Shown piece by piece: positions 1-7,403 of a DNA stretch of 10,324 nucleotides; within the stretch, counting starts at the first letter, position 1; every line of letters starts with the position of its first letter. Made by a program: the position numbers and the translations under genes. The notes under the pieces were generated by a model. That model was not told the origin of the DNA. It ran no database searches and saw only the letters and a program-made list of their open reading frames with translations. The DNA is from JAAFHS01 sp031396505 (GTDB lineage Bacteria > Pseudomonadota > Alphaproteobacteria > Rhodobacterales > Rhodobacteraceae): assembly GCA_031396505.1 (NCBI GenBank), contig JANNKX010000001.1:1-10324 (forward strand), read 5' to 3'.

Positions 1-1111
1 CACCATTCGCCCGTGGAAGAACATTTACCGCCGCAAGTCGCGCCAGATCATGGTTGGCCGCGTGGCCGTGGGGGGTGATGCACCGATCTCGGTGCAGACC
101 ATGACCAACACGCTGACCACCGATGTGGCGGCGACGATTGCCCAGATTCAGCGTGCGGCGATTGCGGGGGCCGATATCGTGCGGGTATCGACGCCCGACA
201 AGGAAAGCACGTTCGCCCTGCGCGCGATCGTGGCGGAAAGCCCCGTGCCCATCGTGGCCGACATCCATTTCCACTACAAACGCGCGATCGAGGCGGCGGA
301 GGCGGGGGCTGCCTGCCTGCGGATCAATCCGGGCAACATCGGGGACGCCAAACGCGTGGCCGAGGTGGTGCGCGCGGCCAAGGATCACGGCTGTTCCATC
401 CGCATCGGGGTGAACGCAGGATCTTTGGAAAAGCACTTGCTGGACAAATATGGCGAGCCTTGCCCGGATGCGATGGTCGAATCCGGGATGGACCATATCA
501 AGCTGTTGCAGGACAATGATTTTCACGAATTCAAGATCAGCGTCAAGGCATCCGATGTGTTCATGGCCGCTGCCGCATATCAGCAACTGGCGGATGTGAC
601 GGACGCGCCGATCCATCTGGGGATTACCGAGGCGGGGGGGCTGGTGTCGGGCACGGTGAAATCGGCCATTGGCCTTGGCAACCTGTTATGGAACGGCATC
701 GGCGACACGATCCGCGTGTCGCTGTCGGCGGACCCAGTGGAAGAGGTGAAGGTCGGCTTTGAAATTCTGAAATCCCTTGGCCTGCGGCACCGGGGGGTGA
801 CAATCATTTCCTGCCCGTCCTGCGCGCGGCAGGGGTTTGACGTGATCAAGACGGTACAGGCCCTGGAAGACCGGTTGGCGCATATCACGACCAGCCTGTC
901 TCTGTCGATCATCGGCTGCGTTGTGAACGGGCCGGGCGAGGCACTGATGACGGATATCGGCTTTACGGGTGGCGGGGCGGGGTCAGGCATGGTGTATCTT
1001 GCGGGCAAGCAGGATCACAAGCTCAGCAATGAAAAGATGGTTGATCACATCGTGGAACTGGTCGAGAAAAAGGCGTCCGAACTTGAGGCTTTGAGCGATG
1101 CGGCTGAGTAG
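1..1111 (+). CDS. ispG: 4-hydroxy-3-methylbut-2-en-1-yl diphosphate synthase IspG (5' end cut)
   Basis: IspG (GcpE) is a cytoplasmic 4Fe-4S enzyme of the MEP isoprenoid pathway that reductively opens methylerythritol cyclodiphosphate (MEcPP) to HMBPP. The reading frame is open from base 2 with TIRPWKNIYRRKSRQI, which in relatives begins only a few residues after the initiator Met, so about 369 residues are visible and only a handful are missing. The ATG at 50 is internal. The N-terminal TIM-barrel part carries PISVQTMTNTLTTD and VADIHFHY. The C-terminal cluster domain has all expected ligands: CPSC (cysteine codons at 812 and 821), the GCVVNGPGE cysteine (codon at 917) and its glutamate (codon at 938), so the enzyme looks intact. 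It ends in TAG, 14 nt inside the next gene. The promoter lies outside the window. Identification is near certain. Confidence 0.97.
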   Translation, partial: TIRPWKNIYRRKSRQIMVGRVAVGGDAPISVQTMTNTLTTDVAATIAQIQRAAIAGADIVRVSTPDKESTFALRAIVAESPVPIVADIHFHYKRAIEAAEAGAACLRINPGNIGDAKRVAEVVRAAKDHGCSIRIGVNAGSLEKHLLDKYGEPCPDAMVESGMDHIKLLQDNDFHEFKISVKASDVFMAAAAYQQLADVTDAPIHLGITEAGGLVSGTVKSAIGLGNLLWNGIGDTIRVSLSADPVEEVKVGFEILKSLGLRHRGVTIISCPSCARQGFDVIKTVQALEDRLAHITTSLSLSIIGCVVNGPGEALMTDIGFTGGGAGSGMVYLAGKQDHKLSNEKMVDHIVELVEKKASELEALSDAAE

Positions 1112-1427
1112 CGTTGCCCTGATTGCAATTTTGTTGCCCTGCGCGGCGCTTGCCGAACCGCTGATCGACGGACCATCACGGCGTGGGCCGACCTTTGAGG
1201 CGGTTGAGCAGGCGTTCCGTGCCCGCGTCACGGACGCGTTTCCGCCGGGAACGCCATTGCCTGATATGGTCGCGCGCCTGACAGATGAAGGTTTCGACAT
1301 TCTGGATGGCTATGGCGAAATCGAAAGATTTGGCTTTCCATGCAATGTCGTGTGGCGGGTTTTATGGCGTGAAAACAACGGGATCGTCACCGAAGTTGAT
1401 GTGTTGCACGGCGGTGTTTGCCTGTAA
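1098..1427 (+). CDS. small secreted protein of unknown function, two cysteines
   Basis: I do not recognise a named family. The 109-residue product starts with MRLSSVALIAILLPCAALAEP, a clear Sec signal peptide with likely cleavage after ALA (residue 19), giving a periplasmic protein of about 90 residues. The mature part has a region rich in Pro/Gly (PPGTPLPDMVARLTDEGF), then GFPCNVVWRVLWRENNGIVTEVDV and a terminal GGVCL. C82 and C108 are the only mature cysteines and could form a disulfide. The alternation of a helix-like segment and a W/V-rich strand-like segment recalls small SmpA/BLIP-like folds, but this is only an impression. The ATG lies 14 nt before the ispG stop, with GAGG about 9 nt upstream, so it is probably co-transcribed and coupled to ispG. 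Its stop is one base from the stop of the convergent thiol-disulfide gene. Reality as a gene is likely; function is unknown. Confidence 0.75.
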   Translation: MRLSSVALIAILLPCAALAEPLIDGPSRRGPTFEAVEQAFRARVTDAFPPGTPLPDMVARLTDEGFDILDGYGEIERFGFPCNVVWRVLWRENNGIVTEVDVLHGGVCL

Positions 1428-1428
1428 T

Positions 1429-2154
1429 TCAGCCAGCCCGTTCATCTGCCACGAGGCTGCGCATATCCTCCAGCGGCAAGTAACCGCGCAGAAGCGTGTC
1501 GCCCACCACGAAGGTTGGCGTGCCGTTCACCTCCATCACCGTGGCAAGGGCATGGTTTGCGTCGATCACCGCGCGCACTTCGGGGCCAGCCATGCGGGCC
1601 ATCACGGGGGCCGGGTCAAGCCCGAGGTCGGTCGCAAGGTTGGCCAGCACTTCGGAGGTGATTTCGGCGCGCATGGTCATCAGGGCATCATGCGCCTGTT
1701 TGTACGGATCGGGCCCGTGCAATTGTTGCACCGCAATGGCGAATTGCGCGGCCAGCAAAGAATCCGGCCCGAGAATCGGCAATTCTTTCAATACGTAGCG
1801 GATGTTGCCGTCGCCGCCGACCAGTGCATTCACCTCGGCATGGGCTTTGCGGCAATAGCCACAGCGATAATCCATGAATTCGACGACGGTGATATCACCG
1901 TCGGGGTTGCCGCCGACCCACGATGCGCCATCGTTGACCAGCGCATCAAGGTTGGCGGCCAGCAGGGCTGCGTCGCGCGATGCGGCCTCGGCATCCTGAC
2001 GCGCCTGCAGGGCGTTCATCGCCTCGACGATGACTTCTGGGTTTTCCATCAGGTATGTGCGGACTTCGTCGCGAAAGGCGGCCCGTTCATCGGGTGTCAT
2101 CTCGGCCATTGCCGGGGTTGCAAGCAGGGCAGTGAGGGCAAGGGCAAGGCGCAT
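1429..2154 (-). CDS. periplasmic DsbA/ScsC-family thiol-disulfide protein
   Basis: This is a 241-residue secreted thioredoxin-fold protein that makes or reshuffles disulfides in the periplasm. The signal peptide is MRLALALTALLATPAMA, cleaved before E18. Residues about 18-80 are charged and helical (TPDERAAFRDEVRTYLMENP, then LQARQDAEAASRDAALLAAN) and resemble the N-terminal trimerisation stalk of ScsC-type proteins. The thioredoxin/DsbA domain follows, with VEFMDYRCGYC (catalytic C98 and C101) and the cis-proline loop NGTPTF (T212-P213). CGYC, also the active site of DsbC and ScsC, favours an isomerase over the oxidase DsbA, which usually has CPHC; this is inference. The ATG at 2154 is chosen because it begins the signal peptide and has GGAG 5 nt upstream. 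The open frame runs much further upstream, antisense to amiC, but that extension is not protein-like. No DsbB or DsbD partner is visible in the window. Confidence 0.88.
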   Translation of the reverse strand: MRLALALTALLATPAMAEMTPDERAAFRDEVRTYLMENPEVIVEAMNALQARQDAEAASRDAALLAANLDALVNDGASWVGGNPDGDITVVEFMDYRCGYCRKAHAEVNALVGGDGNIRYVLKELPILGPDSLLAAQFAIAVQQLHGPDPYKQAHDALMTMRAEITSEVLANLATDLGLDPAPVMARMAGPEVRAVIDANHALATVMEVNGTPTFVVGDTLLRGYLPLEDMRSLVADERAG

Positions 2155-2326
2155 GGCGGCTCCGTTTCGCGTTTGTCGCACCATGGGCGAGGGGCGGGCG
2201 GTTGGCAAGCGGTGCGGCCCCTGCTCCCGATGATGTGAGCGGGGTGCCCCCCGCATCCGGCGTTTACTTTTGCGGGCACAGGGCGGATATTCGGGCAAGG
2301 GCAGAATAACAAAGAACGGGGCGGGG
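2155..2326. promoter_or_regulatory. divergent intergenic region between the ScsC-like gene and amiC
   Basis: This 172-bp stretch contains no convincing gene and must hold the promoters for both flanking genes. For the minus-strand gene the best candidate is TTGCCA (2208-2203), 17 nt, then CATGGT (2185-2180), a weak -10. For amiC the best candidate is TTTACT (2263-2268), 17 nt, then GATATT (2286-2291), about 8 of 12 matches to the sigma-70 consensus. A short GC-rich inverted repeat, GCGGGG/CCCCGC with a 4-nt loop, lies at 2239-2254 between the two candidates. Promoters were found by eye and are tentative. Confidence 0.35.
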
Positions 2327-3526
2327 ATGCGGGCGGTTTTGGCGGCAGTGTTGGCAATGTGCCTGTGCTGCGGGGCATTGGCGCAGGAATTGTCGGGCCT
2401 GGCACGGCTTGATGTTGCCGCGTCGTCAATGCGCAACGACGCGGGCAGCGTCGTGGTGCGCCTTGGCCTGTCGCAACCCGTACCATGGCGCGTGCGCCTG
2501 TTGAACGGGCCCCCGCGCGTGATCCTGGATTTCCGCGAGGTTGACTGGACCGGGATTGAAGGGGTTGCGCGTGACGCGGCGCAAATCGGCGATCTGCGTG
2601 CGGGCACGTTCCGTCCGGGCTGGTCGCGGCTGGTGTTGGAACTTTCCGAACCGATGGTCGTTGCGCGTGCGGGCATGATCACCGGCAATGGCACGGCGGT
2701 GGAGGTGACGCTTGTGCCGGCCAGTGCGGCGGATTTTGCAGCCCGCGCCAATACGCCGGAACCGGCCGATTGGGCGCTGCCCGATGCTGCCGATGTGCCG
2801 CCGCCAGTGGCGCGCGGCACCGGCCCGCTGGTGGTGGTGTTGGACCCCGGTCATGGCGGCATCGATCCGGGTGCGCAACGCGATGGTGACACCGAGGCCG
2901 ACCTGATGCTGACCTTCGCGCGCGAATTGAAAGAGGCGCTGCTGCGGAACGGCGGTTTTCAGGTCGTGTTGACGCGCGACGAGGATGTGTTCGTGCCACT
3001 GGAAACCCGGTCATCCATCGCGCGGGCGGCGGGGGCGCATGTGTTCGTATCCCTGCATGCCGATGCATTGGAAGAGGGCGAGGCTGTGGGGGCCACGATT
3101 TATACGCTGTCGTCGGACGCGAGCGATGAGGCGGCCCTTGCGCTGGCCGAACGGCATGACCGCGATGATCTGCTGGCGGGGATTGATCTGTCGGCACAGG
3201 ATGATCTGGTGGCAGCGGTGTTGATGGACATGGCGCGCACGGAAACCGCGCCCCGCATCGACCGGCTGGCACTTGCGCTGGAATTGGCGATCAAGGCGGC
3301 GGATTTGCGGATGCATCGCCATCCACGGCAACAGGCGGGCTTTTCGGTGCTGAAGACGCCGGATATTCCATCCGTCCTGATCGAGCTGGGCTTTTTGTCA
3401 TCCGACCGCGATCTGGCGCGGCTGCGCGATGAAAACTGGCGCAGCGCGATGACCGGGGCAATTGTGGCGGGACTGACCGCGTGGGCTGCAGAAGATGCCG
3501 CGTTGTCGGCGTTGAAATGGCAATAA
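2327..3526 (+). CDS. amiC: N-acetylmuramoyl-L-alanine amidase AmiC (AMIN + Amidase_3)
   Basis: This periplasmic zinc amidase cuts the bond between N-acetylmuramic acid and the L-Ala of the stem peptide and is typically needed to separate daughter cells. The 399-residue protein has a signal peptide MRAVLAAVLAMCLCCGALA (cleavage before Q20). An AMIN-type beta-rich domain follows at about 25-130 (WRVRLLNGPPRVILDFRE, then WSRLVLELSEP), which in relatives targets the septum or peptidoglycan. After a Pro/Ala linker comes the Amidase_3 catalytic domain, about 168-390. Zinc and catalytic residues are present: H176 in DPGHGG, E190 in DTEADLML, H244 in SLHAD and E353 in IELGF. The segment between the last two (about 255-335) probably includes the autoinhibitory helix region of AmiC-type enzymes. 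The ATG at 2327 is preferred over an in-frame TTG at 2270 because it starts the signal peptide; the upstream SD is only a G-rich run. The gene lies 80 bp before mrcA, a pairing I recall as common in alphaproteobacteria. Confidence 0.94.
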   Translation: MRAVLAAVLAMCLCCGALAQELSGLARLDVAASSMRNDAGSVVVRLGLSQPVPWRVRLLNGPPRVILDFREVDWTGIEGVARDAAQIGDLRAGTFRPGWSRLVLELSEPMVVARAGMITGNGTAVEVTLVPASAADFAARANTPEPADWALPDAADVPPPVARGTGPLVVVLDPGHGGIDPGAQRDGDTEADLMLTFARELKEALLRNGGFQVVLTRDEDVFVPLETRSSIARAAGAHVFVSLHADALEEGEAVGATIYTLSSDASDEAALALAERHDRDDLLAGIDLSAQDDLVAAVLMDMARTETAPRIDRLALALELAIKAADLRMHRHPRQQAGFSVLKTPDIPSVLIELGFLSSDRDLARLRDENWRSAMTGAIVAGLTAWAAEDAALSALKWQ

Positions 3527-3550
3527 TGCGACGACGGTCACGGCATCGTT

Positions 3551-3580
3551 TTGACCTTGCCGCATTCATCGGCGTATAAG
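3551..3580 (+). promoter_or_regulatory. sigma-70-like promoter of mrcA
   Basis: TTGACC (3551-3556) is followed after 18 nt by TATAAG (3575-3580); taking GTATAA instead gives a 17-nt spacer. The predicted transcript would begin near 3587, only about 20 nt before the GTG start of mrcA. This is the best consensus match in the window and suggests that mrcA has its own vegetative promoter rather than depending only on read-through from amiC. Confidence 0.55.
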
Positions 3581-3606
3581 GACGTATCAGGCAAAGGGGC
3601 TGGCGT

Positions 3607-6138
3607 GTGATACGGTTTATCGGGTCGTTTTTTGGTGGCATCTTTACGATGGTCACGATGGGTGTGCTGTTTGGCGCGCTGACCATCGGTGCGATTTTCT
3701 ATGCCTATTCGCGCGACCTGCCGAGCCATGAAAGCCTCGCGCAATATACGCCCCCCACCATTAGCCGCATCTATTCCGGCGAAGGCCGCATGATCGACGA
3801 ATTCGCCGAAGAACGGCGGTTGTTTGTGCCGATCGAGGATATCCCCGATCTGGTGATCCATGCGTTCGTCAGTGCAGAGGATCAGCATTTCTTTACCCAC
3901 AACGGCTATGACGTGGGGTCGATGGTGAATGCGTTGCGCGATGCGATCGTGTCGCGTGGCGGCAATGTGCGGGGGGCTTCGACCATCACGCAGCAGGTGA
4001 TGAAGAACTTCCTTCTTGACGGCGGACGCACGGCGGAACGCAAGATCAAGGAGATCATCCTTGCGACCCGGCTGGAAGAAACGCTGACGAAGGAGAAGAT
4101 CCTTGAGTTGTATCTGAACGAGATTTTCTTGGGCCAGAACAGCTATGGCGTGGCGGCTGCAGCACAGACGTATTTCAACAAGACCCTGGCAGAACTGACC
4201 CCGGCCGAGGCCGCCTATCTTGCGACCCTGCCCAAGAAACCATCGGAAATACACCCGGTACGCAACAGGGAATACGCGCTGGAACGGCGGGCCTATGTGC
4301 TTGGTCGTATGGCCGAGGATGGATACATCACCGAAGAGGTCGCCGCAGCCGAAGCGGCAACCCCGCTGCGGTCGGTGCAGAACGGCGACTATCCGGCCTT
4401 TCGCGAAAGCCTGCCGCCCCGCGACTATTTTACCGATGAAATCCGGCGGCAATTGTCAGGCACCTTTGGCGAACAGGAATTCTTTGGCGGCGGCCTGACC
4501 ATCCGTGCGACGGCGGATCAGGAATTGCAGGCGGCGGCGGCATCGGCGCTGCGCCGCGGTCTTGAACGGTATGACCGGGGCCTTGGGCGCTGGCGCGGCA
4601 CGGGGCTGAAGCTGCCATTGGAAACCTTGTCGGATGGCACATGGCGTGTGGCGCTGGTTGATGTGCAGGTCGCGCGCGACATTGTCGGCTGGTATCCGGC
4701 GGTGGTGTTTGATGTCGGCGAAGACGAAATGCGCATCGGCATTGAAGGCGTGGCCGAAACGGACGCCGAGCGCCAGATCATTCCCCGTGATGATATCGAC
4801 TGGATGGCCGGGTCTTTCGTCGACAATTTCAAACCGGGCGACGTGATACACGTGCGGCGCGTGACGTCGGATGAGGATGACAGTTTCGTGCGCTGGTCTG
4901 CGCGGCAGGTGCCCGAAGTGCAGGGCGCGTTCATGGCGATGGACGTGAACACGGGCCGCGTGCTGGCGATGCAGGGCGGGTTCAGCTATCAATTTTCGGT
5001 GTTCAACCGCGCCACGCAAGCGACGCGCCAGCCCGGATCGTCGTTCAAACCCTTTGTGTATGCAGCGGCATTGGACAGCGGGTTCAGCCCGGCCACAATC
5101 GTGGTCGATGCACCCATCGAGGTGAACACGCCGCAGGGGTTGTGGACGCCGAAGAATTCGTCGAACAAGTTTTACGGCCCGACGCCCCTGCGCACCGGGA
5201 TCGAACAGTCACGCAACCTGATGACGGTGCGGATTGCGCAGGAAATTGGGATGGAAACGGTGGCGGGCTATGCCGAACGCTTTGGCGTTTATGATCCGAT
5301 GAACCCGTTTCTGGCCAATGCCCTTGGCGCGCAGGAAACCACGTTGTTCAAGATGGTGGCGGCCTACGCGATGTTTGCCAACGGCGGTGAACGGGTGGAA
5401 CCCACACTGGTGGACCGGGTGCAGGATCGCTATGGCCGCACGATCTATCGCCATGATCAGCGGATTTGCGAAGATTGCACCGATCTTGATCTGCCGGGCG
5501 GGGCAGAGCCGACAGTGGTGGCCGACCGTGAACGCGTGATGGATGCAATCACGGCGTATCAGTTGACATCGATGATGCAGGGCGTGGTGCAGCGCGGATC
5601 GGCCAGTGGCATCAATCTGCCGGTGCCGATTGCAGGCAAGACCGGCACAACGAATGACGCCAAGGATGTATGGTTCATCGGTTATTCGTCCAACATCGTG
5701 GCGGGGTGTTACATCGGCTATGATCAGCCGCGCAGTCTTGGCGAATCTGCCTATGGCGGCACGTTGTGTGTGCCGGTGTTTCAGGATTTCATGGAAGACG
5801 CCGTGGCGCGGTATGGCGGGTCTGAATTTGCCGTGCCGCCCGGCGGGTATTTCGTGAACATCGACCGTTTTACCGGCGCGCGTCTGGGCGACGGGGCAAG
5901 CGGCGACAATGTGGTGGCCGAATATTTCCGTGAAGGCGAAGAGTATCTGGCGGGCCTTGGCAACATCATCGTCGATGGCGGCTTTGGCATGGGATCGAAC
6001 CTGCCGTTGTTTGCCTATGGTGAATCCGATGGTGTGACCGGTGCCAGCAGTGCGACGGTGACCACATCCACCGGCGAGGCGCTGGTGGTGCCACGCAAGG
6101 CCGACTTCGGCACGCTCAGTTCAGGCGGGCTTTACTGA
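3607..6138 (+). CDS. mrcA: penicillin-binding protein 1A (class A PBP, GT51 + transpeptidase)
   Basis: This bifunctional inner-membrane enzyme polymerises lipid II into glycan strands and cross-links the stem peptides. The 843-residue product has a short cytoplasmic N-terminus and one membrane segment at about 13-34. The GT51 domain shows EDQHFFTHNG (catalytic E91), GASTITQQVMKNFLL (about 123-137) and the run from RKIKEIILATRLEE to YLNEIFLGQNSYG. An OB-like insert follows at about 330-435. The transpeptidase has all three active-site motifs: SSFK (nucleophile S478, K481), SRN (S535, N537) and KTGT (678-681). The roughly 850-residue length with an OB insert fits PBP1A/PonA rather than PBP1B. 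The start is GTG at 3607, with AAAGGGG (3594-3600) 6 nt upstream. A CEDC pair at 621-624 lies in the periplasmic domain. prfB follows 68 bp downstream. The enzyme appears complete and active. Confidence 0.97.
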   Translation: MIRFIGSFFGGIFTMVTMGVLFGALTIGAIFYAYSRDLPSHESLAQYTPPTISRIYSGEGRMIDEFAEERRLFVPIEDIPDLVIHAFVSAEDQHFFTHNGYDVGSMVNALRDAIVSRGGNVRGASTITQQVMKNFLLDGGRTAERKIKEIILATRLEETLTKEKILELYLNEIFLGQNSYGVAAAAQTYFNKTLAELTPAEAAYLATLPKKPSEIHPVRNREYALERRAYVLGRMAEDGYITEEVAAAEAATPLRSVQNGDYPAFRESLPPRDYFTDEIRRQLSGTFGEQEFFGGGLTIRATADQELQAAAASALRRGLERYDRGLGRWRGTGLKLPLETLSDGTWRVALVDVQVARDIVGWYPAVVFDVGEDEMRIGIEGVAETDAERQIIPRDDIDWMAGSFVDNFKPGDVIHVRRVTSDEDDSFVRWSARQVPEVQGAFMAMDVNTGRVLAMQGGFSYQFSVFNRATQATRQPGSSFKPFVYAAALDSGFSPATIVVDAPIEVNTPQGLWTPKNSSNKFYGPTPLRTGIEQSRNLMTVRIAQEIGMETVAGYAERFGVYDPMNPFLANALGAQETTLFKMVAAYAMFANGGERVEPTLVDRVQDRYGRTIYRHDQRICEDCTDLDLPGGAEPTVVADRERVMDAITAYQLTSMMQGVVQRGSASGINLPVPIAGKTGTTNDAKDVWFIGYSSNIVAGCYIGYDQPRSLGESAYGGTLCVPVFQDFMEDAVARYGGSEFAVPPGGYFVNIDRFTGARLGDGASGDNVVAEYFREGEEYLAGLGNIIVDGGFGMGSNLPLFAYGESDGVTGASSATVTTSTGEALVVPRKADFGTLSSGGLY

Positions 6139-6149
6139 CGGCGCACGCC

Positions 6150-6178
6150 TTGCCCGCCCGCGCAACTGCCGCTATCAC
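6150..6178 (+). promoter_or_regulatory. candidate prfB promoter
   Basis: TTGCCC (6150-6155) is followed after 17 nt by TATCAC (6173-6178), 8 of 12 matches to the sigma-70 consensus, all within the short mrcA-prfB gap. The expected transcript start near 6185 would leave about 22 nt of leader, which includes the strong SD AAAGGA. The assignment is by eye only. Its -35 overlaps the right arm of an inverted repeat that also covers the end of mrcA. Confidence 0.4.
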
Positions 6179-6206
6179 CCCTCCGAGATGCACAAAGGAC
6201 GCTCCC

Positions 6207-7334
6207 ATGCGCGCTGAGACGCAAAATCATATTGATGCGATCCGTAAAACCCTGACCCTGCTGGGGCAGCGGATGGATCTTGAAATGGCACCGCATCGGT
6301 TGGAAGAGTTCGATGCGCTGATCGAGGCACCCGATCTGTGGAACGACCCCGCCAAGGCGCAAAAGCTGATGCGCGAACGGCAGATGCTGATGGATGCGCT
6401 GTCGACTTACCGGCTGATCGACGGCGGCTTGCGCGACAACGTCGAACTGATCGACATGGGCGAGGCAGAAGGTGACGCGGGCATTGTGGCCGAGGCTGAG
6501 GGTGCGCTGCGCGATCTGACGGTGATTGCGGCGGCCAAGGAGTTAGAGGCGCTGCTGGATGGCGAGGCCGACAGCAACGACACCTTCCTTGAGATCAACG
6601 CAGGCGCGGGCGGCACGGAAAGTTGTGACTGGGCATCCATGCTGGCGCGGATGTATGTGCGTTGGGCCGAACGCAAGGGATACACCGTTGAAATGCAATC
6701 GGAATCGCCGGGTGAAGAGGCGGGGATCAAATCGGTTGGCTACAAGATCAGCGGGCATAACGCCTATGGCTGGCTGAAATCTGAAAGCGGCGTGCACCGC
6801 CTTGTGCGGATCAGCCCGTATGACAGCGCGGCGCGGCGGCACACGTCTTTCTGTTCGGTCTGGGTTTATCCGGTGGTGGATGACAACATCGAGATTGATG
6901 TGCAGGACAAGGATATCCGCATCGATACGTATCGGTCCACCGGGGCAGGGGGCCAGCACGTCAACAAGACGGATTCGGCGGTGCGTATCACCCATTTTCC
7001 ATCGGGTATTGTGGTCACGTCATCGACGAAATCGCAGCATCAGAACCGCGATATTGCGATGAAAGCGCTGAAAAGCCGTCTGTATCAGATGGAGTTGGAC
7101 AAACGGAACGCGGCGATCAACGAGGCGCATGAAAACAAGGGCGATGCAGGCTGGGGCAACCAGATCCGGTCTTACGTGCTGCAACCCTATCAGATGGTCA
7201 AGGACCTGCGCACGGGGTTCGAGACGTCTGACACCGGCGGCGTGCTGGATGGCGATCTGGACCGGTTCATGGCGGCAACGCTGGCGCTTGGTGCGTCTGG
7301 CAAGGGCCGCGCCGATGCACAAGATCTGGACTGA
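6207..7334 (+). CDS. prfB: peptide chain release factor 2 (RF2)
   Basis: RF2 ends translation at UGA and UAA by hydrolysing peptidyl-tRNA on the ribosome. The 375-residue protein has the N-terminal helical domain 1 (about 1-110) and the core recognition and catalytic domains. The codon-recognition tripeptide stands at 203-205 and reads SPY where the E. coli protein has SPF. The catalytic GGQ is at 248-250 inside YRSTGAGGQHVNKTDSAVRITH. HTSF, VYPVVDD, SQHQNRD and WGNQIRSYVL are further family blocks. ATG 6207 is chosen because AAAGGA (6194-6199) sits 7 nt upstream and the N-terminus aligns with known RF2s; the open frame extends upstream to 6150 without protein-like sequence. Unlike E. coli prfB, it is one uninterrupted frame with no internal UGA frameshift site. 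The gene converges on the bactofilin gene. Confidence 0.97.
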   Translation: MRAETQNHIDAIRKTLTLLGQRMDLEMAPHRLEEFDALIEAPDLWNDPAKAQKLMRERQMLMDALSTYRLIDGGLRDNVELIDMGEAEGDAGIVAEAEGALRDLTVIAAAKELEALLDGEADSNDTFLEINAGAGGTESCDWASMLARMYVRWAERKGYTVEMQSESPGEEAGIKSVGYKISGHNAYGWLKSESGVHRLVRISPYDSAARRHTSFCSVWVYPVVDDNIEIDVQDKDIRIDTYRSTGAGGQHVNKTDSAVRITHFPSGIVVTSSTKSQHQNRDIAMKALKSRLYQMELDKRNAAINEAHENKGDAGWGNQIRSYVLQPYQMVKDLRTGFETSDTGGVLDGDLDRFMAATLALGASGKGRADAQDLD

Positions 7335-7336
7335 CG

Positions 7337-7367
7337 AAAAAAAGTAGGATGGGCAATTTGCCCATCC
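7337..7367 (-). terminator. intrinsic terminator downstream of the bactofilin gene
   Basis: Read on the minus strand, a perfect 10-bp stem (GGATGGGCAA / TTGCCCATCC, 1-nt centre, 7347-7367) is followed after a TAC by seven T residues (7343-7337). This is a textbook Rho-independent terminator for the bactofilin transcript. Towards prfB (plus strand) the same hairpin has no T-run after it, so it may stop plus-strand transcripts only weakly. Confidence 0.65.
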
Positions 7368-7383
7368 CCGGTCTTGAACGAAA

Positions 7384-7403
7384 GATGGGCAATATTGCCC
7401 ATC
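7384..7403. repeat. second copy of the tandem palindrome
   Basis: GATGGGCAAT / ATTGCCCATC is a perfect 20-nt palindrome with no spacer. It nearly repeats the palindrome at 7347-7367, from which it is separated by 16 nt. The left arm of the first copy (7347-7357) can also pair perfectly over 11 bp with the right arm of this one (7394-7404), so two separate hairpins or one long-range stem are alternative folds. I recall similar short GGGCAA..TTGCCC palindromes between genes in Rhodobacterales, but cannot count copies here. Confidence 0.7.

Noticed and set aside
1285..2238. Plus-strand 317-residue open frame opposite the ScsC-like gene
   Set aside because: It is His/Arg/Gly-rich without domain-like sequence and lies antisense to a well supported gene; typical of high-GC shadow frames.
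2239..2254. GC-rich inverted repeat GCGGGG/CCCCGC as an operator
   Set aside because: Six base pairs of pure GC in a GC-rich region is weak evidence; noted in the intergenic entry but not claimed as a binding site.
2270..2326. TTG start adding 19 residues to AmiC
   Set aside because: It would place a polar segment in front of a good signal peptide that begins at the ATG 2327.
2155..2820. Upstream extension of the ScsC-like reading frame giving a 463-residue protein
   Set aside because: The added part is Arg/Pro/Ser-rich, runs antisense through amiC and precedes a clear signal peptide with its own SD at 2154.
3538..4452. Minus-strand 304-residue open frame opposite mrcA
   Set aside because: Antisense to the GT51 domain of PBP1A, with low-complexity composition and no recognisable motif.
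6150..6206. Extended prfB start at 6150
   Set aside because: The extra 19 residues do not resemble RF2, and the ATG at 6207 has a strong SD at correct spacing.
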